Below are positions 8,681-16,777 of a stretch of 64,000 bases of DNA, one piece after another. Below the pieces are notes generated by a model. That model was not told where the DNA came from. It searched no databases and saw only the letters and a list, made by a program, of their open reading frames with translations. Origin of the DNA: Streptomyces xantholiticus (GTDB taxonomy: Bacteria; Actinomycetota; Actinomycetes; Streptomycetales; Streptomycetaceae); assembly GCF_014651015.1 (NCBI RefSeq), contig NZ_BMWB01000009.1, positions 44,093 to 108,092 of the forward strand. The letters run 5' to 3'. The number at the start of each line of letters is the position of its first letter. Positions within the stretch are counted from its first letter, which is position 1. The translations under genes and the position numbers were made by a program.

Positions 8681-9712
8681 CTAGCGGTCCACCAGACGGT
8701 CGAACTGGGTCGTCGTGTGCCGCAGGTGCGCGACCAGTTCGTCCCCGACCTTCGGCTCCTGGGCGTCGGCGGGCACGAAGAGGATCGAGACCTGCATGTG
8801 GGGCGGCTCGGCGAACCAGCGCTGCTTGCCCGCCCACACGAACGGCGACAGATTGCGGTTGACCGTCGCCAGGCCCGCCCGTGCCACGCCCTTGGCGCGT
8901 GGCATCACTCCGTGCAGTGCTTTCGGGGCCTCCAGGCCCACGCCGTGGGACGTACCGCCCGCCACGACCACGAGCCAGCCGTCGGACGCCACCTTCTGCT
9001 GGCGGTAGCCGAAACGATCTCCCTTGGCCACACGGGTGACGTCGAGAACGGCCCCGCGGTACTCGGTCGACTCGTGGTCGCCGAGCCACAGTCGGGTGCC
9101 GATACGGGCGCGGAACCGGGTCTGCGGGAACTGCTGCTGCAGCCTGGCCTGCTCCGGGGCGCGCAGATGGCTCACGAACATCGTGTGCAGCGGCAGCCTG
9201 GCCGCACGCAGCCGGTCCATCCAGCCGATGACCTCCTCGACCGCGTCGGAACCGTCCGTGCGGTCCAGCGGAAGGTGCAGGGCGAAGCCCTCCAGCCGTA
9301 CGTCCTCGATGGCCGCGTGCAGGTGGCCGAGGTCCTGCTCGGCGATGCCGTGCCGCTTCATCGAACTCATGCATTCGATGACGACCCGTGCGCCCACCAG
9401 CGCGTGCACTCCGTCGACCGAGGACACCGAGCGGACCACCCGGTCCGGCAGCGGCACCGGCTCCTCACCGCGCCGGAACGGCGTGAGCACCAGCAGGTCC
9501 CCACCGAACCAGTCCTTGATCCGCGCGGCCTCGTACGTGGTGCCCACGGCCAGCATGTCGGCACCGAAGCGCGCAGCCTCCTCCGACAGCCGTTCGTGGC
9601 CGAAGCCGTAGCCATTGCCCTTGCAGACCGGGACGAGACCGGGGAACTGGTCGATCACCGACTTCTGGTGCGCCCGCCAGCGAGCGGTGTCGACGTAGAG
9701 GGAGAGCGCCAT
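8681..9712 (-). CDS. Alanine racemase N-terminal domain protein (PLP-dependent)
   Basis: 343 residues. The Lys in PVCKGNGYGFGHE, near residue 31, occupies the position of the PLP Schiff-base lysine of fold-III alanine racemases (KANAYGHG in Alr). A full (alpha/beta)8 barrel follows, plus a C-terminal domain with WFAEPPHMQVSILF. Unlike biosynthetic Alr it lacks the recognisable second catalytic Tyr block, so whether it racemises alanine is open. I chose the ATG at 9712 (MALSLYVDTARW), with AGAAAGG upstream, over a frame start at 9757. It sits directly downstream of FemX on the same strand, which points to peptidoglycan precursor metabolism. Confidence 0.82.
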   Translation of the reverse strand: MALSLYVDTARWRAHQKSVIDQFPGLVPVCKGNGYGFGHERLSEEAARFGADMLAVGTTYEAARIKDWFGGDLLVLTPFRRGEEPVPLPDRVVRSVSSVDGVHALVGARVVIECMSSMKRHGIAEQDLGHLHAAIEDVRLEGFALHLPLDRTDGSDAVEEVIGWMDRLRAARLPLHTMFVSHLRAPEQARLQQQFPQTRFRARIGTRLWLGDHESTEYRGAVLDVTRVAKGDRFGYRQQKVASDGWLVVVAGGTSHGVGLEAPKALHGVMPRAKGVARAGLATVNRNLSPFVWAGKQRWFAEPPHMQVSILFVPADAQEPKVGDELVAHLRHTTTQFDRLVDR

Positions 9713-9801
9713 GGCCGGCCCGGAACCTTTCTGGTGGCTGCGGTGTATCAGAGACATGTATGAGAGTGAGTGACGAGACTACGGAGTCGTCCGCGACGTC
9801 G

Positions 9802-10920
9802 TCAGCGACGCGACATGTAGATGTCCAGCGCCTTGTGGAGCAGCTTGTTGAGCGGGAAGTCCCACTCACCGACGTACTCGACGGCCTCTCCACCGGTGCC
9901 GACCTTGAACTGGATGAGACCGAAGAGGTGGTCGGTCTCGTCGAGCGAGTCGCTGATGCCCCGCAGGTCGTAGACCGTCGCGCCCATGGCGTACGCGTCG
10001 CGAAGCATCCGCCACTGCATCGCGTTCGAGGGCCGGACCTCGCGCCCGATGTTGTCCGAAGCGCCGTAGGAGTACCAGACGTGGCCACCGACGACCAGCA
10101 TCGTCGCCGCCGACAGATTGACCCCGTTGTGCCGCGCGAAGTAGAGGCGCATGCGGTTCGGGTCCTCGCTGTTCAGCACCGTCCACATGCGCTGGAAGTA
10201 CGACAGCGGACGCGGCCGGAAGCGGTCCCGCTCGGCAGTGATCTCATACAGACGCTGCCACTCCTCGAGGTCCTCGTAGCGGCCCTGGACGACCTCGACG
10301 CCGGCCTTTTCGGCCTTCTTGATGTTGCGGCGCCACAGCTGGTTGAAGCCCTTGAGGACGTCGTCGAGCGAGCGGTTCGCCAACGGCACCTGATAGACGT
10401 AGCGCGGCTGCACGTCACCGAAGCCGGCCCCACCATCCTCGCCCTGCTGCCAGCCCATCTTGCGCAGCCTGTCCGCCACCTCGAAGGCGCGCGGTTCGAT
10501 GTGCGTCGCCTCCACGTCCCGCAGGCGCTTCACGTCGGGGTCCTGGATCCCGGCCTTGATCGCCGGTGCGTCCCAGCGGCGGATGACGACGGGCGGGCCC
10601 ATCTTCACGGAGAAGGCGCCCTGGTTCTTGAGGTGCGCCAGCATCGGCTGCAGCCAGTCGTCCAGGTTCGGGGCGTACCAGTTGATCACCGGGCCCTCGG
10701 GCAGGTACGCGAGATACCGCTTGATCTTGGGCAGCTGGCGGTAGAGGACCAGGCCCACGCCGACGAGTGCACCACTCTTGTCGAACCAGCCGAGGTTCTC
10801 CGAGCGCCACTCCGTCTTCACGTCCGCCCACGCCGGGACCTGGCAGTGACTCGCCGAGGGCAGGCCCTGGATGTAGGCCAGATGCTGCTCACGACTGATG
10901 GTCCTCAGGGTCAGGCTCAT
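9802..10920 (-). CDS. femX: FemX-type lipid II:glycine glycyltransferase (FemABX family)
   Basis: 372 residues, ATG with GAGGAGC upstream. FemABX proteins have two GNAT folds and use aminoacyl-tRNA to add amino acids to lipid II; in Streptomyces FemX adds the single bridging glycine. Residues 1-150 and about 160-372 form the two halves, with a helical region FNQLWRRNIKKAEKAGVEVV between them that fits the family. DLRGISDSLDETDHLFGLIQ near 315-335 matches the C-terminal Fem signature region. The adjacent PLP protein and nearby PBP support a peptidoglycan role. In resistant species VanK-type paralogues exist, but no van genes are present here. Confidence 0.9.
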   Translation of the reverse strand: MSLTLRTISREQHLAYIQGLPSASHCQVPAWADVKTEWRSENLGWFDKSGALVGVGLVLYRQLPKIKRYLAYLPEGPVINWYAPNLDDWLQPMLAHLKNQGAFSVKMGPPVVIRRWDAPAIKAGIQDPDVKRLRDVEATHIEPRAFEVADRLRKMGWQQGEDGGAGFGDVQPRYVYQVPLANRSLDDVLKGFNQLWRRNIKKAEKAGVEVVQGRYEDLEEWQRLYEITAERDRFRPRPLSYFQRMWTVLNSEDPNRMRLYFARHNGVNLSAATMLVVGGHVWYSYGASDNIGREVRPSNAMQWRMLRDAYAMGATVYDLRGISDSLDETDHLFGLIQFKVGTGGEAVEYVGEWDFPLNKLLHKALDIYMSRR

Positions 10921-11017
10921 GCGGGGCGCTCCTCGGCAGGTGTGTCCCCATGGGTCAGGGGCTCCGGCTCTCGCGGCGAAGCCTACTGCGCTGAGGCAGG
11001 GCCCCGAATGGCTGTGG

Positions 11018-11050
11018 GCAGGAGCGGGCCGCCGATCGGCCCGCTCCTGC
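11018..11050 (-). terminator. Hairpin terminator after small membrane protein gene
   Basis: 14-bp perfect arms (11018-11031, 11037-11050) with a 5-nt loop, 32 nt past the stop of the minus-strand gene at 11082. Confidence 0.75.
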
Positions 11051-11081
11051 TCGCCGCTTCCGTGTGCGGCCGGCTCCCGTC

Positions 11082-11396
11082 TCAGCCGAGGACTCCGCCG
11101 AAGAGGCCGCCGTGGGCCATACCGAGGAAGAACCCCACGGCAGATGCGCCGAGACCGATGATCAGCAGGAACCGCTCACGCGTCGTCGCCGAGATGAACT
11201 GCCCGTACGCCCCGGTGACGATTCCGATGAGCCCGGCCCACGAACTCAGTAGATGCAGGTGATGGAACATCGCCGTGCTGAACGCGACAGCGCCGAGCAC
11301 CAGGGTCACCGCCATCAGCGTGTCCTGGCGCGGATGGGGCTTTCCGTCCGTGTTGAGGAGAGAAGCGGGAGACTGACGTCGCATTGCCTGTGCCAT
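11082..11396 (-). CDS. Small conserved membrane protein
   Basis: 104 residues, with AGGAGG 6 nt before the ATG at 11396. The first 27 residues are polar; three hydrophobic segments follow (about 28-48, 52-68 and 78-100), the last Gly-rich. Conserved next to rpsF in streptomycetes as I recall, function unknown. It is divergent from the rpsF operon, so the roughly 270 nt between them contain both promoters. Confidence 0.78.
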   Translation of the reverse strand: MAQAMRRQSPASLLNTDGKPHPRQDTLMAVTLVLGAVAFSTAMFHHLHLLSSWAGLIGIVTGAYGQFISATTRERFLLIIGLGASAVGFFLGMAHGGLFGGVLG

Positions 11397-11666
11397 GAGG
11401 CACCTCCTGGCTGAGCCGGAAGGCGGCGCATGGTAGCGCCGCGCGCACCCGATGTGTACAGATTGGGGCCATCGGTCACCGGATTTCAACCGGAAGCCTG
11501 GGTGCGGGTACTGTGTACGGTCTGCACCGGTGTCTGCCCAGGCCACGATGCGATCTCCACTCGACGAGGGGGATTGTCAGTGGCGGCCGATACCGTTGCT
11601 CACGCATCACGACCCTCCTGCCACGGATCGACCGTGGCCGCTGAGTCCAAAGGAGGTGGGTTCCAC

Positions 11667-11957
11667 ATGCGTCACTACGAGGTGATGGTCATCCTCGACC
11701 CCGATCTCGAGGAGCGCGCTGTCTCCCCGCTGATCGAGAACTTCCTCTCCGTCGTCCGTGAGGGCAACGGAAAGGTGGAGAAGGTCGACACCTGGGGCCG
11801 TCGTCGTCTCGCTTACGAGATCAAGAAGAAGCCCGAGGGCATCTACTCGGTCATCGACCTGCAGGCCGAGCCTGCGGTCGTCAAGGAGCTCGACCGCCAG
11901 ATGAACCTGAACGAGTCGGTCCTCCGGACCAAGGTCCTCCGTCCCGAGACCCACTGA
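11667..11957 (+). CDS. rpsF: 30S ribosomal protein S6
   Basis: 96 residues, the normal length for actinobacterial S6. ATG at 11667 with a very strong AAAGGAGGTGGG site; the frame is open further upstream but those codons are not conserved. RHYEVMVILDPDLEERAV, the WGRRRLAYEIKKK segment and RQMNLNESVLRTKVL are the S6 fold and its S18-contact surface. First gene of rpsF-ssb-rpsR-rplI. Confidence 0.97.
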   Translation: MRHYEVMVILDPDLEERAVSPLIENFLSVVREGNGKVEKVDTWGRRRLAYEIKKKPEGIYSVIDLQAEPAVVKELDRQMNLNESVLRTKVLRPETH

Positions 11958-12031
11958 GCGCCTAGCTCAGAGGTCATCGGGTTCGAGTAGCAGCAAGCAG
12001 CCAGAAGCAATCCCCGCCGAGAGGTTCACCC

Positions 12032-12613
12032 ATGGCAGGCGAGACCGTCATCACGGTCGTCGGCAATCTCGTCGACGACCCCGAGCTGCGCTTCACCCCG
12101 TCCGGTGCGGCGGTCGCGAAGTTCCGCGTCGCGTCCACTCCCCGCACCTTCGACCGTCAGACCAATGAGTGGAAGGACGGCGAAAGCCTCTTCCTCACCT
12201 GCTCGGTCTGGCGTCAGGCGGCGGAGAACGTCGCCGAGTCGCTTCAGAAGGGCATGCGCGTCGTCGTGCAGGGCCGACTGAAGCAGCGGTCCTACGACGA
12301 CCGCGAGGGCGTCAAGCGCACGGTCTTCGAGCTGGACGTCGAGGAAGTCGGCCCCAGCCTCAAGAACGCCACGGCCAAGGTCACCAAGACCACCGGCCGC
12401 GGTGGCCAGGGTGGCTACGGGGGCGGCGGCGGCCAGCAGGGCGGCAGCTGGGGCGGCGGCCCCGGCGGCGGTCAGCAGCAGGGCGGCGGAGCACCCGCCG
12501 GCGACCCCTGGGCCACCGGAGCTCCGGCCGGCGGCGGCCAGCAGGGCGGGGGCGGCTGGGGCGGAAGCTCCGGCGGTTCCGGCGGCGGCTACTCGGACGA
12601 GCCGCCCTTCTAG
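12032..12613 (+). CDS. ssb: Single-stranded DNA-binding protein
   Basis: 193 residues. An OB fold occupies 1-110 (GETVITVVGNLVDDPELRF). A long Gly/Gln-rich linker (120-180) leads to the tip SDEPPF, the C-terminal acidic peptide that recruits replication and repair partners. Lies between rpsF and rpsR as in most bacteria, 74 nt after rpsF. Streptomyces usually carry a second ssb elsewhere; the operon position marks this as the essential copy. Confidence 0.97.
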   Translation: MAGETVITVVGNLVDDPELRFTPSGAAVAKFRVASTPRTFDRQTNEWKDGESLFLTCSVWRQAAENVAESLQKGMRVVVQGRLKQRSYDDREGVKRTVFELDVEEVGPSLKNATAKVTKTTGRGGQGGYGGGGGQQGGSWGGGPGGGQQQGGGAPAGDPWATGAPAGGGQQGGGGWGGSSGGSGGGYSDEPPF

Positions 12614-12656
12614 GGCGGCCCGTACCCCCACTTCTTGATCACACAGGAGATACACC

Positions 12657-12893
12657 ATGGCGAAGCCGCCTGTGCGCAAGCCTAAGAAGAAGGTCTGCGC
12701 GTTCTGCAAGGACAAGACCGCGTACGTGGACTACAAGGACACGAACATGCTGCGGAAGTTCATTTCCGACCGTGGCAAGATCCGTGCCCGCCGCGTGACC
12801 GGCAACTGCACGCAGCACCAGCGTGACGTCGCCACGGCCGTCAAGAACAGCCGTGAGATGGCGCTGCTGCCCTACACGTCCACCGCGCGATAA
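12657..12893 (+). CDS. rpsR: 30S ribosomal protein S18, zinc-ligand (C+) form
   Basis: 78 residues. Contains CAFC near the N-terminus and CTQH in the middle, four potential zinc ligands. Streptomyces also encode a cysteine-free, Zur-regulated S18 elsewhere; this operon copy is the housekeeping C+ form. AGGAGA lies upstream of the ATG. Confidence 0.96.
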   Translation: MAKPPVRKPKKKVCAFCKDKTAYVDYKDTNMLRKFISDRGKIRARRVTGNCTQHQRDVATAVKNSREMALLPYTSTAR

Positions 12894-12911
12894 GGGGAGG
12901 GTGACAGAAAC

Positions 12912-13358
12912 ATGAAGATCATCCTTACCCACGAGGTCTCTGGCCTCGGCGCCGCCGGCGATGTCGTCGACGTCAAGGACGGATACGCCCGCAACTACCT
13001 GGTCCCGCGTGGTTTCGCGATCCGCTGGACCAAGGGTGGCGAGAAGGACGTGGCGCAGATCCGCCGCGCCCGCAAGATCCACGAGATTGCGACCATCGAG
13101 CAGGCCAACTCGATCAAGGGCCAGCTCGAGGCCGTCAAGGTGCGCCTTGCCGTTCGCTCCGGCGACGCCGGCCGCCTCTTCGGCTCCGTCACCCCGGCCG
13201 ACATCGCCTCGGCGATCAAGGCCGCCGGTGGCCCGGAGGTCGACAAGCGTCGCGTCGAGCTCGGTTCGCCGATCAAGACCCTGGGCTCGCACCAGGTGTC
13301 CGTGCGTCTGCACCCCGAGGTCGCCGCGCAGCTCGGCGTCGAGGTCGTCGCCGCGTAA
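12912..13358 (+). CDS. rplI: 50S ribosomal protein L9
   Basis: 148 residues, standard length. The N-terminal domain MKIILTHEVSGLGAAGDVV with VKDGYARNYLVPRG is the L9 signature; the connecting helix and C-terminal domain (80-148) are intact. AAGGGGAGG precedes the ATG, 18 nt after rpsR. Followed by a strong terminator. Confidence 0.97.
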   Translation: MKIILTHEVSGLGAAGDVVDVKDGYARNYLVPRGFAIRWTKGGEKDVAQIRRARKIHEIATIEQANSIKGQLEAVKVRLAVRSGDAGRLFGSVTPADIASAIKAAGGPEVDKRRVELGSPIKTLGSHQVSVRLHPEVAAQLGVEVVAA

Positions 13359-13382
13359 GCGCTGTGCTCGGTAGAGCAGCAC

Positions 13383-13414
13383 GAAGGGCCGCACCCCTCG
13401 GGGTGCGGCCCTTC
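13383..13414. terminator. Strong terminator closing rpsF-ssb-rpsR-rplI
   Basis: 15-bp perfect arms (13383-13397, 13400-13414) with a tight loop, 25 nt after rplI. It is symmetrical and could also stop the convergent MATE gene, which ends at 13453. Confidence 0.9.
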
Positions 13415-13433
13415 CGCGTGCGGTGGAAGGGCC

Positions 13434-13447
13434 GTTTCACGTGAAAC
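13434..13447. other. parS site 1
   Basis: Exact GTTTCACGTGAAAC, the ParB-binding palindrome of Streptomyces. Lies between the rplI terminator and the stop of the convergent MATE gene, i.e. outside coding sequence. Confidence 0.93.
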
Positions 13448-13452
13448 GACGC

Positions 13453-14790
13453 TCAGCGGGTGGCTCCCGTGACGATCCATCGCCCTGAACGCGCACGCCA
13501 CCAGAGCGTCAGCAGCCGGACGGTCATCATCAAGGTCATCGCCCACCACAGAGCGGTCAGACCGCCACCGAGAGCGGGGACCAGGAGCGCGACAGGCGCG
13601 AAGACCGCCAGGGTCAGCAGCATGGCGACCGCCAGATACGGCCCGTCTCCCGCGCCCATCAGCACGCCGTCCAGTACAAAGACCACCCCCGCGATCGGCT
13701 GGGAGACCGCGACGACCAGCAGCACGGGAATCAGCGTGTCCTGAACAGCCGGATCGCCCGTGAACAGTGGGGTGACAAGCGGCCGGGAGGCCACGACGAG
13801 GATTCCGAGCACCACGCCCGACGCCACACCCCACTGCACCATGCGCCGACATGCCTGTTGGGCCCCCATGGCGTCGTCGGCGCCCAGGTACCGGCCGATG
13901 ATGGCCTGACCGGCGATGGCGATGGCGTCCAGCGCAAAGGCCATCAGGCTCCACAGGGAGAGCACGATCTGATGAGCGGCGATGTCCGCGTCGCCCAGGC
14001 GGGCCGCGACGGCTGTGGCGATCAGCAGGACAGCTCGCAGGGAGAGCGTGCGCACCAGGAGCGGCAAGCCCGCCTGGGCGCTGGCCCGTATCCCGGCGGC
14101 GTCGGGCCTCAGCGAGGAGCCGTGCTTCCGCGCTCCCCGGACCACGACGACGAGATAGGCGGCCGCCATGCCGCACTGGGCGATCACGGTGCCCCAGGCG
14201 GAGCCGGCGATACCGAGGTCCGCCCCGTAGACCAGGCCGGCGTTCAGGCCGGCGTTGGCGGCGAAGCCGCCGATGGCGACATACAGAGGAGTGCGCGTGT
14301 CCTGGAGGCCGCGAAGGACTCCGGTGGCGGCCAGCACGATCAGCATGGCGGGAATGCCAAGACTGGAGACGCGCAGATAGGTGATCGCATGGGGTGCGGC
14401 CGTCTCGGAGGCGCCGAACAGTTCCACCAGCCATGGGGCCGTCGGCAGGGTGACGCCGATGACAGCGATGCCGAGTCCCAGGGCCAGCCAGATGCCGTCC
14501 ATCCCTTGCCGGATGGCGGCTTGGAGGTCGCCCGCACCAACCCGTCGCGCGACGGCGGCCGTGGTGGCATAGGCCAGGAAGACGAAGACGCTCACCGCGG
14601 TCATCAACAGGGCTGCAGCGACACCGAGGCCGGCCAGTTGTGGAGTACCGAGATGGCCGATGATGGCGCTGTCGACCATCACGAACAACGGCTCGGCGAC
14701 GAGCGCTCCGAAGGCGGGCACGGCGAGCGCGATGATCTCCCGGTCGTGCAGCCGGCGCTGTTCCTTCGGCTCTGTCGGTGCCTGTGTCAT
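13453..14790 (-). CDS. MATE family efflux transporter (DinF-like)
   Basis: 445 residues with about 12 membrane segments in two related halves. The N-terminal part reads IIALAVPAFGALVAEPLFVM, then VDSAIIGHLGTPQLAGLGVA, the MATE/DinF signature. Likely cation-coupled drug or metabolite exporter. ATG at 14790 gives MTQAPTEPKEQRR; the frame also has a TTG at 14826. No good Shine-Dalgarno is visible. Confidence 0.9.
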   Translation of the reverse strand: MTQAPTEPKEQRRLHDREIIALAVPAFGALVAEPLFVMVDSAIIGHLGTPQLAGLGVAAALLMTAVSVFVFLAYATTAAVARRVGAGDLQAAIRQGMDGIWLALGLGIAVIGVTLPTAPWLVELFGASETAAPHAITYLRVSSLGIPAMLIVLAATGVLRGLQDTRTPLYVAIGGFAANAGLNAGLVYGADLGIAGSAWGTVIAQCGMAAAYLVVVVRGARKHGSSLRPDAAGIRASAQAGLPLLVRTLSLRAVLLIATAVAARLGDADIAAHQIVLSLWSLMAFALDAIAIAGQAIIGRYLGADDAMGAQQACRRMVQWGVASGVVLGILVVASRPLVTPLFTGDPAVQDTLIPVLLVVAVSQPIAGVVFVLDGVLMGAGDGPYLAVAMLLTLAVFAPVALLVPALGGGLTALWWAMTLMMTVRLLTLWWRARSGRWIVTGATR

Positions 14791-15227
14791 GGCGCCAATG
14801 TAATCTTCCACAGGTAAGAGATGCAATCCGCCTGCACTCCTTACTGAGGGGTGCCTGGGCCGCTCGTCCGTGTGCCGTTTGTTCTGATCTTGGTCCGGCT
14901 GGGAAAGTTTTTCTCCCCCACAGGCGGTGGATGCTGAAACAGCAGCTCAGGCGGGGTGTTGTTTGACCCGCGGAAACTTTTCCACAGTGCTGTCCCCCGG
15001 TCCGTGCACAGGTTGCGGAGAGTTCTCCACAGCATCTGGTCCTTGGTCCACACCCCCTGTGGATAACCAGATTGGCTGACGGTGCCGCCGGGCCTACCGT
15101 GGACCGTCGCCCGAGGTGCGGAAACCCCCGCTGCAAGCGGAGTCGGGCGACGCGTTTTGTCAGTGTCGTGGCGTAGAAAGAGTGCCACCGCGTAGGTCCG
15201 TGGAGCGGACGGGAGGAGGTGGCCCGG
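14791..15227. promoter_or_regulatory. MATE-dnaB divergent intergenic region with DnaA boxes
   Basis: 437 nt without a convincing gene. Contains one exact DnaA box, TGTGGATAA (15058-15066), and near-matches TTTTCCACA (14978-14986), TTCTCCACA (15023-15031) and TGGTCCACA (15044-15052). The four span 14978-15066 upstream of the helicase loaded by the DnaA pathway, so DnaA could regulate dnaB. GGAGGAGG at 15212-15219 is the dnaB ribosome site. Confidence 0.65.
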
Positions 15228-16706
15228 GTGAGCATTTCCGAACCTTTGGACGACCCGTGGGCGGCCGACAGTCCGGGAGACCGTCTCCCCGCCTCCCGTC
15301 AACGGCGCCACGAAGGACGCGGCCGCGAGGACCAGCACGACCGGGGCAGGGACGGCGGCGGCTGGGACGGGGGTTCTCCAGGGTTCGAGCGCGTTCCGCC
15401 TCAGGATCTGGACGCCGAGCAGTCCGTACTCGGCGGCATGCTGCTCTCCAAGGACGCCATCGCCGACGTGGTGGAGATCATCAAGGGCCACGACTTCTAC
15501 CGGCCGGCTCATGAAACGGTCTACCAGGCCATCCTCGACCTGTACGCCAAGGGCGAGCCGGCCGACCCCATCACGGTCGCGGCCGAGTTGGTCAAGCGAG
15601 GTGAGATCACCCGGGTCGGCGGAGCCCCGTATCTGCACACCCTCGTCCAGTCGGTGCCGACCGCGGCCAATGCCTCGTACTACGCCGAGATCGTCCATGA
15701 GCGCGCGGTACTGCGCCGGCTTGTCGAAGCCGGTACCAAGATCACGCAGATGGGTTATGCCGCCGACGGTGACGTCGACGAGATCGTCAACTCAGCGCAG
15801 GCCGAGATCTACGCCGTCACCGAGCAGCGCACGAGCGAGGACTATCTGCCGCTCGGCGACATCATGGAAGGCGCACTCGACGAGATCGAGGCGATCGGTT
15901 CCCGCAGCGGCGAGATGACCGGTGTGCCGACGGGCTTCACGGACTTCGACTCGCTGACCAACGGCCTGCACCCCGGCCAGATGATCGTGATCGCCGCCCG
16001 TCCTGCGATGGGTAAGTCGACGCTGGCGCTGGACTTCGCGCGCGCAGCCTCCATCAAGAACAACCTGCCCAGCGTGATCTTCTCCCTGGAGATGGGCCGC
16101 AACGAGATCGCCATGAGGCTTCTGTCCGCCGAGGCACGGGTGGCGCTGCACCACATGCGGTCCGGCACGATGACGGACGAGGACTGGACGCGGCTTGCCC
16201 GCCGGATGCCGGATGTCTCACAGGCCCCGCTGTACATCGACGACTCCCCGAACCTTTCCATGATGGAGATCAGGGCGAAGTGTCGGCGTCTGAAGCAGCG
16301 CAACGACCTCAAACTGGTGGTCATCGACTATCTGCAGCTGATGCAGTCCGGCGGTTCCAAGCGGGCCGAGAGCCGTCAGCAGGAGGTCTCCGACATGTCC
16401 CGGAATCTCAAGCTGCTGGCGAAGGAGCTCGAGGTTCCGGTGATCGCGCTGTCCCAGCTGAACCGTGGCCCCGAGCAGCGCACGGACAAGAAGCCGATGG
16501 TTTCGGACCTGCGTGAGTCGGGCTCGATCGAGCAGGACGCGGACATGGTGATCCTGTTGCACCGTGAGGACGCCTACGAGAAGGAATCACCACGCGCGGG
16601 CGAAGCGGATCTGATCGTGGCCAAGCACCGTAACGGTCCCACCGCGACGATCACCGTGGCGTTCCAGGGCCACTACTCCCGGTTCGTGGACATGGCGCAG
16701 ACCTGA
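15228..16706 (+). CDS. dnaB: Replicative DNA helicase DnaB
   Basis: 492 residues. Hexameric 5'-3' helicase at the replication fork. An acidic/basic actinobacterial N-terminal extension (1-50) precedes the DnaB_N domain (QDLDAEQSVLGGMLLSKDAI). The RecA-like domain carries Walker A (ARPAMGKST near 258) and Walker B (LVVIDYLQLM near 363). No intein interrupts it. I chose the GTG at 15228 (VSISEPLDDPW) with GGAGGAGG 8 nt upstream, not the GTG at 15219 inside that ribosome site. Confidence 0.97.
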   Translation: MSISEPLDDPWAADSPGDRLPASRQRRHEGRGREDQHDRGRDGGGWDGGSPGFERVPPQDLDAEQSVLGGMLLSKDAIADVVEIIKGHDFYRPAHETVYQAILDLYAKGEPADPITVAAELVKRGEITRVGGAPYLHTLVQSVPTAANASYYAEIVHERAVLRRLVEAGTKITQMGYAADGDVDEIVNSAQAEIYAVTEQRTSEDYLPLGDIMEGALDEIEAIGSRSGEMTGVPTGFTDFDSLTNGLHPGQMIVIAARPAMGKSTLALDFARAASIKNNLPSVIFSLEMGRNEIAMRLLSAEARVALHHMRSGTMTDEDWTRLARRMPDVSQAPLYIDDSPNLSMMEIRAKCRRLKQRNDLKLVVIDYLQLMQSGGSKRAESRQQEVSDMSRNLKLLAKELEVPVIALSQLNRGPEQRTDKKPMVSDLRESGSIEQDADMVILLHREDAYEKESPRAGEADLIVAKHRNGPTATITVAFQGHYSRFVDMAQT

Positions 16707-16777
16707 TAGCGGGGCACGGCCCGCGTGTCCCGGTTATGCGGTCGACGTGGGGAACCGGCACCGATAGACCTGCTCCC

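Noticed and set aside
11957..12031. GGTTCGAG resembling a tRNA T-loop between rpsF and ssb
   Set aside because: No acceptor or anticodon stems can be drawn; ordinary operon spacer.
14978..15066. Could the DnaA boxes before dnaB be oriC?
   Set aside because: oriC of Streptomyces lies between dnaA and dnaN and has many more boxes; neither gene is in the window.
12995..15235. 746-codon minus-strand frame across rplI, the MATE gene and the dnaB leader
   Set aside because: Arg/His-rich shadow crossing three real features, including the rplI terminator.
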